This document shows, one piece after another, positions 31,978-41,394 of a stretch of DNA of 64,000 bases. This DNA is from Sphingomonas sp. (GTDB lineage Bacteria > Pseudomonadota > Alphaproteobacteria > Sphingomonadales > Sphingomonadaceae). The stretch lies in contig NZ_SSMY01000002.1 in NCBI RefSeq assembly GCF_004799495.1, forward strand, positions 186,001 to 250,000. Direction: 5' to 3'. A program made the translations under genes and the position numbers. Numbering within the stretch: position 1 is the first letter of the stretch; each line of letters starts with the position of its first letter. The notes beneath the pieces are model-generated. The model had not been told where the DNA came from and did not search any database. It saw only the letters and a list, made by a program, of their open reading frames with translations.

Positions 31978-33648
31978 ATGAAGAAGCTGCTCCTCACGCT
32001 CGCCCTCCTGTTGTTCTCGCCCGCGGCCGCGTCGGCGCAAGGGATCGTGTCGTCCGCCGATCCGCGCGCATCGGCGGCCGGGCAGGAGATCCTGCGCAAG
32101 GGCGGCAGCGCGGCCGATGCGGCGATGGCGATGATGCTCGCGCTGACCGTCGTCGAGCCGCAATCGTCGGGCATCGGCGGCGGCGGGTTTTTCGTCTATA
32201 ACGACGGCAAGACCGGCATGGTCTCGACGATCGATGGGCGCGAGGCGGCACCGATGGCGGCGACACCGCAGCGCTTCGTCGGCCCCGACGGCAAGGCGCT
32301 GCCGTTCATTCAGGCCTTCCCCGGCGGCAAGTCGGTCGGCGTCCCGGGCAACGTCCGGCTGATGGCAATGGTCCACGCGCGCTGGGGCAGGCTCGCGTGG
32401 AAGGAGCTGTTCCAGCCCGCGATCCGGCTCGCCGAGGATGGCTATCAAGTGACGCGACCGCTCAATTCGGGGGTCGCGATGGTCTCGCCGCTGTGGAAGG
32501 ATTTCCCCGCGGTGCGCGCGCAATATCTGATCGATGGCAAGCCGCCCCAGGTCGGCGAGACGATCAAGAACCCGGCGCTCGCGAAAATCCTGCGCAAGAT
32601 CGCCGACGATGGGCCGGATGCCTTCTATACCGGCAAGAATGCCCAGGCGATCGTCGATGCCGCGACCGGCAGCACCGTCGCGCCGAGTGACATGACGCTG
32701 GCCGATCTGGCCGCGTACCGCGCCAAGGAACGCCCGCCGGTGTGCGGATACTACCGCAGCTACAAGATTTGCGGGATGGGCCCGCCCTCGTCGGGCGCGA
32801 CGACGGTGCTCGGCATCCTGGGCATGCTCGAACGCTTCGACCTGAAGAAGCTGGGCAAGGATTCGCCCGTCGCGTGGCATCTGATCGGCGAGGCGATGGA
32901 ACTCGCCTATGCCGATCGCGAGAAGTATCTCGGCGACCGCGATTTCGTCGATGTCCCGGTCGCAGGGTTGATCGATCCGGCATACCTCAAGGCGCGGTCG
33001 AAGCTGATCTCGCCCACCACCACGCTGGCCAGATACGAGGCCGGCACACCTCCCGGCGCGCCGCAACGCACCGCCGCCGTGCAGAACGAAGTTCCCGGCA
33101 CGACTCACTTCGTCGCGATCGACGGCGACGGCAATATCGTCAGCATGACCTCGACCGTCGAGGGACCGTTCGGCAGCCAGTTGCTCGCCAACGGCTTCGT
33201 GCTCAACAACGAACTGACCGACTTCACGCTCGCGCCCGAAAAGGACGGCAAGCCCGTCGCCAACCGCGTCGAGCCGGGCAAGCGGCCGCTGTCGTCGATG
33301 TCGCCGACAATCGTCTACGATACCAGGACCGGCAAGCCCGTGTTCGTCGTCGGTGCGGCAGGCGGCAAGACGATCATCATGCAGGTGGCGAAGGCGATCA
33401 TCGCGCGGCTCGACTGGGGAATGGAGCCGCGCGACGCGCTCGGGCTCGGGCTCATCTATTTCAACCAGGACGGCGTTATCCTCGAACAGGGCACCAGCCT
33501 CGAGGCGCTCAAACCCGCGATGGAGAAGCTCGGCAACAAGGTGACGATCGCCAAGCTGGGCCTCAAGGCCAACGCCGCGGCCTGGGAAAACGGCAAATGG
33601 GTCGGCGCGGCCGATCCGCGCAGCGTCGGGGTGGCGCTGGAGCAGTAA
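31978..33648 (+). CDS. ggt: Gamma-glutamyltransferase
   Basis: A 556-residue Ntn-hydrolase exported to the periplasm, cleaving glutathione and other gamma-glutamyl compounds. A signal peptide spans 1-21. The autocleavage site and nucleophile is Thr375 in PGTTHFVAIDGDGNIVSMT. The preceding large-subunit part has SGGSAADAAMAMMLALTVVEP-like and SSGIGGGGFFVY. The lid-loop and KRPLSSMSPTIV are present in the small subunit, which contains the oxyanion glycine pair in VVGAAGG. The start at 31978 has GGG-rich sequence but no ideal site. Confidence 0.93.
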   Translation: MKKLLLTLALLLFSPAAASAQGIVSSADPRASAAGQEILRKGGSAADAAMAMMLALTVVEPQSSGIGGGGFFVYNDGKTGMVSTIDGREAAPMAATPQRFVGPDGKALPFIQAFPGGKSVGVPGNVRLMAMVHARWGRLAWKELFQPAIRLAEDGYQVTRPLNSGVAMVSPLWKDFPAVRAQYLIDGKPPQVGETIKNPALAKILRKIADDGPDAFYTGKNAQAIVDAATGSTVAPSDMTLADLAAYRAKERPPVCGYYRSYKICGMGPPSSGATTVLGILGMLERFDLKKLGKDSPVAWHLIGEAMELAYADREKYLGDRDFVDVPVAGLIDPAYLKARSKLISPTTTLARYEAGTPPGAPQRTAAVQNEVPGTTHFVAIDGDGNIVSMTSTVEGPFGSQLLANGFVLNNELTDFTLAPEKDGKPVANRVEPGKRPLSSMSPTIVYDTRTGKPVFVVGAAGGKTIIMQVAKAIIARLDWGMEPRDALGLGLIYFNQDGVILEQGTSLEALKPAMEKLGNKVTIAKLGLKANAAAWENGKWVGAADPRSVGVALEQ

Positions 33649-33692
33649 GAGACGGCGCAGCCGAAAACGGCGCGCCAGGAGGAGAGGGCCGC

Positions 33693-35477
33693 ATGCGGCA
33701 GATCGAGAAATTCCCCAATCTCGTCGCGATGTTCTTCACGCGCGCGGCCGAGGGCGGCGATGTGCCGTTCCTGTGGCACAAGGAGGGCGAGGATTGGGTG
33801 CCGCTGAGCTGGGCCGAGGCGGCGAAACAGGTCGCGAGCCTCGCCGCAGGACTCAAGGCGATCGGGCTGAAGCCAGGCGACCGGGTTATGCTGGTCAGCG
33901 AGAACCGCCCCGAATGGTGCATCAGCGACCTCGCGATCATGGCCGCGGGCTGCGTGACGGTGCCGACCTACATCACCAATACCGAGCGCGACCACACCCA
34001 TATCCTGGAGAATTCGGGTGCGCGCGCGGTGATCGTGTCGACCGCGAAACTCGCTCGCCCGCTCCTGCCCGCCGCGATCCGCGCAAGCGAGGCGAAGTTC
34101 ATCATCGGCATCGACGACCTGCGCGTGATGCAGACGGGCACGCTCGACTATCACCATTGGTCGAAGCTGATCGCCGACAACCCGACCGATCCCGCGACGG
34201 TCGTGGCAGATGCCAAGCGCGAGGACCTAGCCTGCATCATCTACACCAGCGGCACCGGCGGCGCGCCGCGCGGAGTGCAGCAGCACCACGGCGCGATCCT
34301 GCACAACGTCGAGGGCTGCTGCACGTTGATCGCCGAGGATTTCGGCTGGGAGGACGAGGTGTTCCTCTCGTTCCTGCCGCTCAGCCACGCCTACGAGCAT
34401 ACCGGCGGCCAGCATTTCCCGATCGGGCTCGGCGCGCAGATCTATTACGCCGAAGGGCTCGAGAAGCTCGCGAGCAATATCGAGGAGGTCCGCCCGACCA
34501 TCATGGTCGTCGTGCCGCGGCTGTTCGAGGTGCTCCGGACGCGGATCGTCAAGGCGATCGAGAAGCAAGGCAAGCTCTCCAACTACCTGCTCGGCCGCGC
34601 GGTTTCGATCGGCGGCAAGAAGGCGGCGGGCGGCGTGCCGCTCTACGACCAGCCGATGAACCTGATCGTCAAATCGCTGCTGATGCCCAAGATTTCAAAA
34701 AGGTTTGGGGGACGCATAAAGGCGATGGTGTCGGGCGGCGCACCGCTCAACCCCGAGATCGGCATCTTCTTCCAGTCGCTCGGGCTGACCTTCCTGCAAG
34801 GCTATGGCCAGACCGAGTCCGCGCCGGTGATCTCGTGCAACCGCCCGCGCGCCGGCCTCAAGATGGACACGGTTGGTCCACCCTTGCTCAACACCGAGGT
34901 AAAGATCGCCGAAGACGGCGAGATCCTGGTGCGCGGTGAGCTCGTGATGCACGGTTACTGGCGCAACCCGGAGGAAACCGCGCGCGTCCTGAAGGACGGC
35001 TGGCTCCACACCGGCGATGTCGGGATCATCGACGAGAAGGGGCGGATCAAGATCACCGACCGCAAGAAGGACCTGATCATCAACGACAAGGGCGACAACG
35101 TTAGCCCACAGAAGGTCGAAGGGATGCTGACGCTCCAGCCCGAAATCGGCCAGGCGATGATCGTCGGCGATCGCCGCCCGCACATGGTCGCGGTGCTCGT
35201 CCCGGACCAGGAATGGACGCAGGAATGGTGCGCGCGCACCGGTGGGCCGTGCGATCCCAAGAGGCTGGTCGACGATCTGGATTACCGCGCCGCGCTGATG
35301 GCCGCGGTCGAGCGCGTCAACAAGGATTTATCGGTGATCGAGCGCGTCCGCCGCTTCATCCTGGCCGACGAGCCGTTCACGATCGAAAACCAGCAGATGA
35401 CGCCGAGCCTTAAGATCCGGCGCCACGTGCTGAAGGAAGTCTACGGCGAACGGCTGGACGCGCTCTACAAGGCCTAA
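33693..35477 (+). CDS. Long-chain acyl-CoA synthetase (AMP-forming)
   Basis: A 594-residue adenylate-forming ligase that activates fatty acids. The AMP-binding P-loop IIYTSGTGGAPRGV (about 182), FLPLSHAYEHT, the QGYGQTESAP core, and the hinge/C-terminal motifs WLHTGDVGIIDEKGRIKITDRKKD are clear; the second residue set of the P-loop (TGGAPRGVQQ) is slightly unusual, with Ala-Pro in place of Lys-Pro neighbours. The C-terminal lysine equivalent is in MTPSLKIRR. It resembles the FadD15/FAA-type enzymes. AGGAGGAGAGG before the ATG at 33693 is a strong ribosome site. It begins 44 bp after ggt. Confidence 0.92.
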   Translation: MRQIEKFPNLVAMFFTRAAEGGDVPFLWHKEGEDWVPLSWAEAAKQVASLAAGLKAIGLKPGDRVMLVSENRPEWCISDLAIMAAGCVTVPTYITNTERDHTHILENSGARAVIVSTAKLARPLLPAAIRASEAKFIIGIDDLRVMQTGTLDYHHWSKLIADNPTDPATVVADAKREDLACIIYTSGTGGAPRGVQQHHGAILHNVEGCCTLIAEDFGWEDEVFLSFLPLSHAYEHTGGQHFPIGLGAQIYYAEGLEKLASNIEEVRPTIMVVVPRLFEVLRTRIVKAIEKQGKLSNYLLGRAVSIGGKKAAGGVPLYDQPMNLIVKSLLMPKISKRFGGRIKAMVSGGAPLNPEIGIFFQSLGLTFLQGYGQTESAPVISCNRPRAGLKMDTVGPPLLNTEVKIAEDGEILVRGELVMHGYWRNPEETARVLKDGWLHTGDVGIIDEKGRIKITDRKKDLIINDKGDNVSPQKVEGMLTLQPEIGQAMIVGDRRPHMVAVLVPDQEWTQEWCARTGGPCDPKRLVDDLDYRAALMAAVERVNKDLSVIERVRRFILADEPFTIENQQMTPSLKIRRHVLKEVYGERLDALYKA

Positions 35478-35611
35478 ATTCCTCCCCGTTTACGGGGAGG
35501 TGGCAGCCGAAGGCTGACGGAGGGGGCAGGCCTTAATCGGATCGCGTGAGGTGGACCCGCCTCCACCATTTGCTGCGCAAATGCCTCCCTCGCCGTGAAC
35601 GGGGAGGATTT
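35478..35611. repeat. Dispersed palindromic repeat element, 134 bp
   Basis: Each end carries an inverted CCTCCCCG...CGGGGAGG segment (CCTCCCCGTTTACGGGGAGG at the left; GTGAACGGGGAGG at the right), with GGCAGCCGAAGGCTG and TTTGCTGCGCAAATG as internal palindromes. It fills the gap between two convergent genes, the acyl-CoA synthetase and the M16 peptidase, and may double as a bidirectional terminator. Confidence 0.8.
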
Positions 35612-35612
35612 T

Positions 35613-38537
35613 CTACTGCCCCGCTGCCACGACCAGCCCGGCCTTCGCCGCGACCGACTTGGGCACGACTTCCATCGTCCAGTCCCTGTCGGGGCGGAGA
35701 TACTTCGCCGCCATCGTCTGGAGGTCCGCGGCGGTAATGCTGTTGTAATCGACCACGATCGACTTGGCGGCGTCGATCCGCCGCGGGTCGTAGGTCGCGC
35801 CGGCAAGCAGGTTGAGCCAGAAGCCGTTGCCGGTCGACGAGCGCAGGACATACTGGATCATCGGCGCCTTGACGCGTTGCAGCTCGTCGTCGCCGATCGG
35901 GTTCTTGGCGAGGTCGGCGGCGATTTCACGCGACAGGCGGAAGAACAGCTCGGTCTTGTCGGGCGGCACCTGGCCGATCGCGATCACGCGCCCGCCAGCG
36001 GACGCGCCGATCGGCCAGCTCGCCTGCACGCTGGGGCTGTAGCTCGCCCCCGATTCGGTGCGGAGCCGGTCGAACAGCCGGTCGCTGAAGACCTGCGCCA
36101 GCACTTCGAGCTTGCGGCTTTCGCTCACGCCATCGACCCCGCCGCCGGTCGGCCACGCGATCAGCGCGACCGCCTGGTTCTCCTGGCCCGAATGCGTGCG
36201 CACCACCGGCGTCGCATTGTGCGCGGGGAAACGGACCGTCGCCGCCGCGACGATGCTCGCGGTCCGCGGCTTGAGCGCGCCGAGCGTCTTGGCGACCGCG
36301 GCGATCGCCTCGTCCGCCTTGACGTCGCCGAATACCTGGACCTCGATCGGTCCAGTCGCGAGCACCGGCTGCCAGAATGCCTTGAACGCCGCGGGGGTCA
36401 GCGCGTCGACCGCCGGCTTGGGCGGCGTGCCCCAGCGCGGGTCGCGGTCGTGGAGGAAATATTCGAGATCGCGGCTCAGCACGCCGTCGGGCGACGAATC
36501 GTATCCGGCGAAACTGGTGTCGAGCAACGCCTTGGCGCGCGCGATCGGCGCCGGATCCCACCCCGGTGCCGCCAGCTTGTCGGCCAGCAACCGGAGCTGG
36601 TCCTGATAGTCGGCGGGCGAGGTCACCGCGCCCAGCACGAACGCGTCCTGGTCGATCGCGAAATCCATGCCCAGCCGGCGCCCGGTCGTCAGCTGGTCGA
36701 TCTGCTCCTGCCCCAATGTACCGATCCCGCTGGCGACCAGCGCGAGATCCCCCGACCAGACCGGGGTCCGCCGCGTCGACGGCAGGGAATTATACCCCCC
36801 ACCCCAGCGCACGCGGACATAGACGCGGTTGGTCTCCCCGCTGTTCGGATAGAGCATCAGCCGCACGCCATTGGCGAACACGACCTTTTCCATGTCGAGG
36901 TCGGCTATCGTTTCGCGGCTGACGACCTTGCCCGGGGCCCCGAGCGGCGGGAGTTTGGAAAAATCGACCGCGGCCAGAGCGGTGCGCTTGCCCCCCAGCT
37001 TCGACACGTCCGCGGTCAGCGCGGCGGCGAGCTTGGCGCCCGCCCCGGGATCGGGCGTCGGGGTCGACACGAACGCGCGGGTCGCGTCGCCCTGGAAGAT
37101 GCGCTTGGTCGACGCGAGGATCGACGCGGGCGTGAACATCCCCTTCGCGCGCGCGTCGGTCAGGATCGCATAGGACACGTCGGGCGCCGCGACGGTCTCA
37201 CGGATGTCGAGCGCCTGGACCATGTTGTCGGCCTGCGCGGCCCCGGCTTCGACGCGCGAGGTATCGACGCCGTTCTTCATCGCCGAATCGTATTCGGCGA
37301 GCTCGCGGTCGAGCTCGGCCTGGCTCGGCGGATTGGCCATCGCGTCGGCGATCACCGCGCGCACGTCCTTCAGCGCCTGTTCCCAATTGTTGCCGACCGG
37401 CTGGATCGTCACGAACGTGCCGTTCACCGAGCGCGCCACATCGTCGAGATTGACCCCGGCGGCGATGAAGCTGCCGCCGCTGCGCGCGCGCGATTCGAGC
37501 CGCCGGTTGATGATCTGCACCGCGAGCAGATCGACCAGCCGCTTCTGGTTGAAGAGCACCAGGTCGGCGTTGAAGTGCCACGGCCGCAGCACACCCATCG
37601 ACACGACGGTCGGAATGCCCGGCTCGACCAGAGATCCGGTGATCGGCTGCTTGGTCGCGGGCGTTCCGAAATCGGGGTCGGCGGGGTTGGGCCCCTTCCC
37701 CTTCCAGCTCGAGAAATTCTTGTCGACCAGGCTTTCGAACAGCACCGGATCGAGGTCGCCCGAAATGATCACCACCGCGCGCTCGGGGCGGTACCATTTG
37801 TCGTGGAACGCGCGCAACGTGGCGGCGGTCGCCGCCTCGAGCGTCTTGGTCGTGCCGATCGGCGAGCGCACTGCGAACGGTTGGCCCGCGAAGATCGTCG
37901 CGCGCATCGCGTCGCCATAGCGGACCTGCGGCCCCGGCGCCTCGCGCTGTTCGGCCTCGACCACCGGGCGCTCCGAATTGACCACTTTGTCGTCGAAGCT
38001 CGGCGCTTCCATCATCCCCGACAGAATCTTGAGACTCTCGTCGACGCTCTCGGGCGTCGCCGCGGGCAGGTCGAGCTTGAACACCGTCTGGGTGAACGTC
38101 GTCTGCGCGTTGGTGTCGCTGCCGAAGGTTGCGCCGAGCCGCTGCCACGTCCGCTTCGCTTCGTTGTCGGCGACGTACTGGCTACCGCGGAACACGAGGT
38201 GCTCCATGAAGTGGGCGTAGCCTTGTTCGCTGTCGTCCTCGTATAGCGAGCCGGCGTCGATCCGCACGCGGATCGACACTTGTCCCGGCGGCACGCCATT
38301 CTTGCGCACGGCATAGCGCAGGCCGTTCGGCAGCGTGCCGAAATGCCAGTTGAGATCGGGCGTTATGTCGCTGCCCTTGAACAGCCAGGGCGAGCGGTCG
38401 ACCTCGGGCCGGATCGTCGGCGAGGTGCTACCGGCGGTTTTGCTGTTGGGCACGTTCTGGGCGATCGCGGGGAGCGACAGGCCCAAGGTGACGGCGAGGA
38501 CAAGCGACAGGCGCGGAGCGCGGAACGTGATCGGCAT
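35613..38537 (-). CDS. Exported M16-family zinc peptidase (two tandem M16 units)
   Basis: A 974-residue pitrilysin-type peptidase with signal peptide (residues 1-27, ending AIAQ). The N-terminal active unit has the inverted zinc motif HFMEH (HxxEH) in GYAHFMEHLVFRGS with the downstream glutamate in VVEAEQREAPG; a second, inactive M16 unit follows about residue 520 (VFANGVRLMLYPNSGETNRVYVRVRWGGG). Four M16 repeats in one chain give a clam-like chamber for degrading peptides in the periplasm. GGGGGAT before the ATG at 38537 fixes the start. Its end abuts a palindromic repeat. Confidence 0.92.
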   Translation of the reverse strand: MPITFRAPRLSLVLAVTLGLSLPAIAQNVPNSKTAGSTSPTIRPEVDRSPWLFKGSDITPDLNWHFGTLPNGLRYAVRKNGVPPGQVSIRVRIDAGSLYEDDSEQGYAHFMEHLVFRGSQYVADNEAKRTWQRLGATFGSDTNAQTTFTQTVFKLDLPAATPESVDESLKILSGMMEAPSFDDKVVNSERPVVEAEQREAPGPQVRYGDAMRATIFAGQPFAVRSPIGTTKTLEAATAATLRAFHDKWYRPERAVVIISGDLDPVLFESLVDKNFSSWKGKGPNPADPDFGTPATKQPITGSLVEPGIPTVVSMGVLRPWHFNADLVLFNQKRLVDLLAVQIINRRLESRARSGGSFIAAGVNLDDVARSVNGTFVTIQPVGNNWEQALKDVRAVIADAMANPPSQAELDRELAEYDSAMKNGVDTSRVEAGAAQADNMVQALDIRETVAAPDVSYAILTDARAKGMFTPASILASTKRIFQGDATRAFVSTPTPDPGAGAKLAAALTADVSKLGGKRTALAAVDFSKLPPLGAPGKVVSRETIADLDMEKVVFANGVRLMLYPNSGETNRVYVRVRWGGGYNSLPSTRRTPVWSGDLALVASGIGTLGQEQIDQLTTGRRLGMDFAIDQDAFVLGAVTSPADYQDQLRLLADKLAAPGWDPAPIARAKALLDTSFAGYDSSPDGVLSRDLEYFLHDRDPRWGTPPKPAVDALTPAAFKAFWQPVLATGPIEVQVFGDVKADEAIAAVAKTLGALKPRTASIVAAATVRFPAHNATPVVRTHSGQENQAVALIAWPTGGGVDGVSESRKLEVLAQVFSDRLFDRLRTESGASYSPSVQASWPIGASAGGRVIAIGQVPPDKTELFFRLSREIAADLAKNPIGDDELQRVKAPMIQYVLRSSTGNGFWLNLLAGATYDPRRIDAAKSIVVDYNSITAADLQTMAAKYLRPDRDWTMEVVPKSVAAKAGLVVAAGQ

Positions 38538-38690
38538 ATCCCCCTGTGTAGGGGCTGGCGCCGCGAGCGGCAATGCCGCGGCCACGCGATCATGAAATGA
38601 CCCCGCGCCCGCCTTTTTTCGCCACGCTTTGGTCCAAAGTCGGATTTAGCGCGTGCTGGTCGGGGGGCCGACGACGACGACGAGGGTTGA

Positions 38691-39473
38691 GTGAGCGTTC
38701 ATCAACAGATCGCGGCGGCGGTGCCGTCGCCCGCGGGGACCGCGGCGAGGGGCAAGCGCCCGCTGATTATCCGCTACGGCAAGCATCTGCGTGGGCTCTT
38801 CGACCGGCTGATCGCGTCGTCGTCGCTCGTCTCGAACGCCCCCGTGCTCGACGTCCGCGATTTTGCGTGGACGCAAGCCTTGCGCGACAATTGGGAAGCG
38901 ATCCGCGACGAGGCGATCTGCGCCGCGCTCGACCGACAGGCACCCTCGCTCTCGAGCATCTCGCCCGATCACCGTGCGATCGCGCCGGTCGACCAATGGC
39001 GCAGCTTCTTCCTGTGGGGCTATGGCTATTGCGTCGAGGAGAACCTCGAACGCTGTCCAGTGACGACGGCCGCCGTCGCCAGGATACCCCACCTCAACAG
39101 CGCGTTCTTCTCGATCCTCGCGCCGGGCACGCACATCCCCGCGCACCGCGGCGTGACCAAGGGGCTGATCACGTGCCACCTCGGGCTGATCGTGCCGCGC
39201 GACGGCGACGTCCGGATGCGCGTCGGCGACCGCATCGTACGCTGGGCCGAGGGCGAGACACTGGTGTTCGACGACACCTACGACCATGAAGTATGGAACG
39301 ACACCGCCAACACCCGCGTCGTGCTGTTGATCCAGGTGCGGCGCCCGTTGCGCAACCCGGGCAAGTGGATCGCCGACGCGTTCCTCAACGTGCTCCGCCG
39401 CTCGGCGTTCGTCCAGGAAGCGCGCGACAATGTGATCGCGTGGAACGCGGCGATGAAACAGCTGGACGTTTAG
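38691..39473 (+). CDS. Aspartyl/asparaginyl beta-hydroxylase-family (LpxO-like) oxygenase
   Basis: A 260-residue Fe/2-oxoglutarate oxygenase of the AspH group, which also contains the lipid A hydroxylase LpxO. The core (about 125-215) has HIPAHRGVTKGLITCHLGLI with His163 and TYDHEVWNDTANTRVVLLI with His199, the two-histidine iron site, and Arg209 for 2-oxoglutarate. There is no transmembrane helix. GTG 38691 is used with GAGGG five bases before it. The 153 bp upstream hold nothing I recognise. Whether it acts on lipid, protein or small molecule is unknown. Confidence 0.85.
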   Translation: MSVHQQIAAAVPSPAGTAARGKRPLIIRYGKHLRGLFDRLIASSSLVSNAPVLDVRDFAWTQALRDNWEAIRDEAICAALDRQAPSLSSISPDHRAIAPVDQWRSFFLWGYGYCVEENLERCPVTTAAVARIPHLNSAFFSILAPGTHIPAHRGVTKGLITCHLGLIVPRDGDVRMRVGDRIVRWAEGETLVFDDTYDHEVWNDTANTRVVLLIQVRRPLRNPGKWIADAFLNVLRRSAFVQEARDNVIAWNAAMKQLDV

Positions 39474-39540
39474 GCAGGCGCAACGGTCCGTTTCCCGATC
39501 GCCGCTTGATCCGCGCGGCCAACGCGCCCACATCGCCTCC

Positions 39541-40113
39541 ATGCTGATCGAGACCGAGACCACGCCCAATCCGGCGACGCTGAAGTTCCTGCCCGGCCGC
39601 ACGGTGATGGACGCCGGCACGCGCGATTTCGCGACGCCCGAGGAAGCCGAAGCGAGCCCGCTGGCGGAGGCGATCTTCAACCTCGGCGATGTGACCGGCG
39701 TGTTCTTCGGGCGCGATTTCGTGTCGGTGACCGCCGCGCCCGGGGTCGAATGGCCCAGCCTCAAGCCCGACGTGCTGGCAATCCTGCTCGACCATTTCAG
39801 CGCGAACATGCCGCTGTTCAAGCCAGCCAGCGCCGGGTTCACCGTCCCCGCCGACGACGAGGGTCTGGCCGACGACCCGGCCGACGCCGACATCGTGGCA
39901 CAGATCCGCGAGCTGATCGACACCCGCGTCCGGCCGGCGGTCGCGAACGACGGCGGCGACATCGTCTATCGCGGGTTCGACAAGGGCAAGGTGTACCTGC
40001 GCATGCAGGGCGCGTGCTCGGGCTGCCCGTCCTCGACCGCGACGCTGAAGAACGGGATCGAGCAATTGCTCAAATATTATGTCCCCGAAGTCACCGAAGT
40101 GAGGGCAGTGTAA
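39541..40113 (+). CDS. Nfu-type iron-sulfur carrier
   Basis: A 190-residue Fe-S delivery protein with the mitochondrial NFU1 layout: N-terminal Nfu_N domain (1-88, starting ETETTPNPATLKFLPGR) and C-terminal NifU-like domain (about 118-188) with the cluster-binding Cys159-x-x-Cys162 in GACSGCPSS. It would carry [4Fe-4S] clusters to lipoyl synthase and similar enzymes. It is coupled to the following nitroreductase gene by TAATG. Confidence 0.93.
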   Translation: MLIETETTPNPATLKFLPGRTVMDAGTRDFATPEEAEASPLAEAIFNLGDVTGVFFGRDFVSVTAAPGVEWPSLKPDVLAILLDHFSANMPLFKPASAGFTVPADDEGLADDPADADIVAQIRELIDTRVRPAVANDGGDIVYRGFDKGKVYLRMQGACSGCPSSTATLKNGIEQLLKYYVPEVTEVRAV

Positions 40114-40706
40114 TGGCCAAGCTGCTCGACGACGCCGCGCTCGACACGATCTTCCGTACCGCGCGCACCGCCAACGGCTATAACGGCGACCCGGTCACCG
40201 AGGCCGATATCCGCGCGATCTACGATCTGGTGAAGATGGGGCCGACCTCCGCCAATCAGCAGTCGGGGCGCTTCGTCTGGCTGCTGAGTGCGGAGGGCAA
40301 GGAGAAGCTCGCCGCCGCGTCGAGCGGAACCAACGGCGCCAAGATCCGCGCCGCGCCCGCCGCGGTCGTGATCGGCTATGACCTCGCCTTCAACGAGCAT
40401 CTCCCCTGGCTCTTTCCGCACGCGCCGACCGCTAAGGACTGGTTTCCCGACGAAGCGGTCCGGTTCGACCACGCGTTCCGGAATTCGTCGTTACAGGGTG
40501 CCTATTTCATCATCGCGGCACGCGCGCTCGGGTTCGATGTCGGACCAATGTCGGGGTTCGATCACGACAAGGTCGATGCGGCGTTCTTCGCCGATCAGCC
40601 CAATGTGAAGTCGAACTTCATCGCGACGCTCGGCCATGCCGATCCGTCGACGATCTTCGAACGTCTGCCGCGGCCCGAGTTCGAACAGTTCAACACTGTT
40701 GCCTAA
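40113..40706 (+). CDS. RutE/HadB-like nitroreductase-family protein (malonic semialdehyde reductase-like)
   Basis: A 197-residue FMN nitroreductase of the RutE group: LDTIFRTARTANGYNGDPVTE, VKMGPTSANQQSGRFVWL (FMN contact region) and GFDVGPMSGFDHDKVDAAFF are typical. RutE reduces malonic semialdehyde to 3-hydroxypropionate in pyrimidine degradation, but no other rut gene is present here, so the substrate is uncertain. Its ATG shares one base with the nfu stop. A palindromic repeat follows 4 bp after its stop codon. Confidence 0.86.
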   Translation: MAKLLDDAALDTIFRTARTANGYNGDPVTEADIRAIYDLVKMGPTSANQQSGRFVWLLSAEGKEKLAAASSGTNGAKIRAAPAAVVIGYDLAFNEHLPWLFPHAPTAKDWFPDEAVRFDHAFRNSSLQGAYFIIAARALGFDVGPMSGFDHDKVDAAFFADQPNVKSNFIATLGHADPSTIFERLPRPEFEQFNTVA

Positions 40707-40710
40707 AGCC

Positions 40711-40773
40711 GTCACCCCAGCGAAAGCCAGGGTCTCGATATAACTGGGAGACCCCAGCTTCCGCTGGGGTGAC
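40711..40773. repeat. Dispersed palindromic repeat at the 5' end of tsaB
   Basis: Arms 40711-40736 (GTCACCCCAGCGAAAGCCAG...) and 40748-40773 are 26-bp inverted copies with three mismatches around an 11-bp A/T-rich centre. It fills the gap between the nitroreductase gene and the conserved part of tsaB, ending two codons before the conserved TsaB N-terminus. Confidence 0.85.
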
Positions 40774-40779
40774 GTAAAG

Positions 40780-41394
40780 ATCGCCCGCACGCTCGTCATC
40801 GAAACCGCCACCGCCGCGTGCTCGGTCGCGCTGATCGAGGACGGCCGCGTGGTGGCGGGGCGCCACGAGGTGGTCGGCCGGGGGCACGCCGAGCGGCTAG
40901 TGCCGATGATCGCCGACCTGCCCGACGGCGGGCGCGCCGACGCGATCCTGGTCGATGTCGGGCCGGGCAGCTTCACCGGCATCCGCGTCGGGATCGCGGC
41001 GGCGCGCGGACTGGGGCTCGGTTGGGGCGTGCCGGTTCACGGCTATTCATCGCTCCCGCTGATCGCCGCGGCCGCATTCGCTGCCGACCCGGCGCCCGAC
41101 CGGCTTGCGGTCGTGCTGGAGGGTGGGCATGGCGAGGTGTTCATGCAACCCTTCGCCGCCGACCCGTTCGCCGCCACCACCGATCTCGCCTCCTTGGCGC
41201 CCGCCGAGGCGTTGGCGCGTCTCGATAGCGCGCGAGCCGTCGGGAACGGCGTGCGCTTTCTCGATATGCCCGGCGCGATCGACACCTTACCTAACGCCGC
41301 CGACGCGATCCTGCTCGCGCCCGCTTTCACCGCCCTGCCCCCGCGCCCGATCTATGGCCGCGCGCCCGACGCCAAGCCGATGGCGCCCAAATGA
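40780..41394 (+). CDS. tsaB: TsaB, tRNA threonylcarbamoyladenosine biosynthesis subunit (no canonical start)
   Basis: This is the ASKHA-fold partner of TsaD that makes t6A37 on ANN-reading tRNAs. The conserved N-terminus TLVIETATAACSVAL, the VDVGPGSFTGIRVG motif and LAVVLEGGHGEVFMQPF are intact, and rimI follows with an ATGA overlap, the usual order. The frame is open back to 40744 but contains no ATG, GTG or TTG before the conserved start; candidates are ATC at 40780 or CTG at 40744 inside the palindrome. A GTG at 40849 would delete the first 23 residues including beta-strand 1. I use 40780 as the family-like N-terminus; the true start is unresolved. Confidence 0.85.
   Translation: MARTLVIETATAACSVALIEDGRVVAGRHEVVGRGHAERLVPMIADLPDGGRADAILVDVGPGSFTGIRVGIAAARGLGLGWGVPVHGYSSLPLIAAAAFAADPAPDRLAVVLEGGHGEVFMQPFAADPFAATTDLASLAPAEALARLDSARAVGNGVRFLDMPGAIDTLPNAADAILLAPAFTALPPRPIYGRAPDAKPMAPK

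Noticed and set aside
35595-38246. Very long open frame opposite the M16 peptidase gene
   Set aside because: Composition is arginine-rich and lacks domains; it is the mirror of a real gene in G+C-rich DNA. The same holds for long frames opposite pyrD, the sugar transporter and the sufBCD genes.
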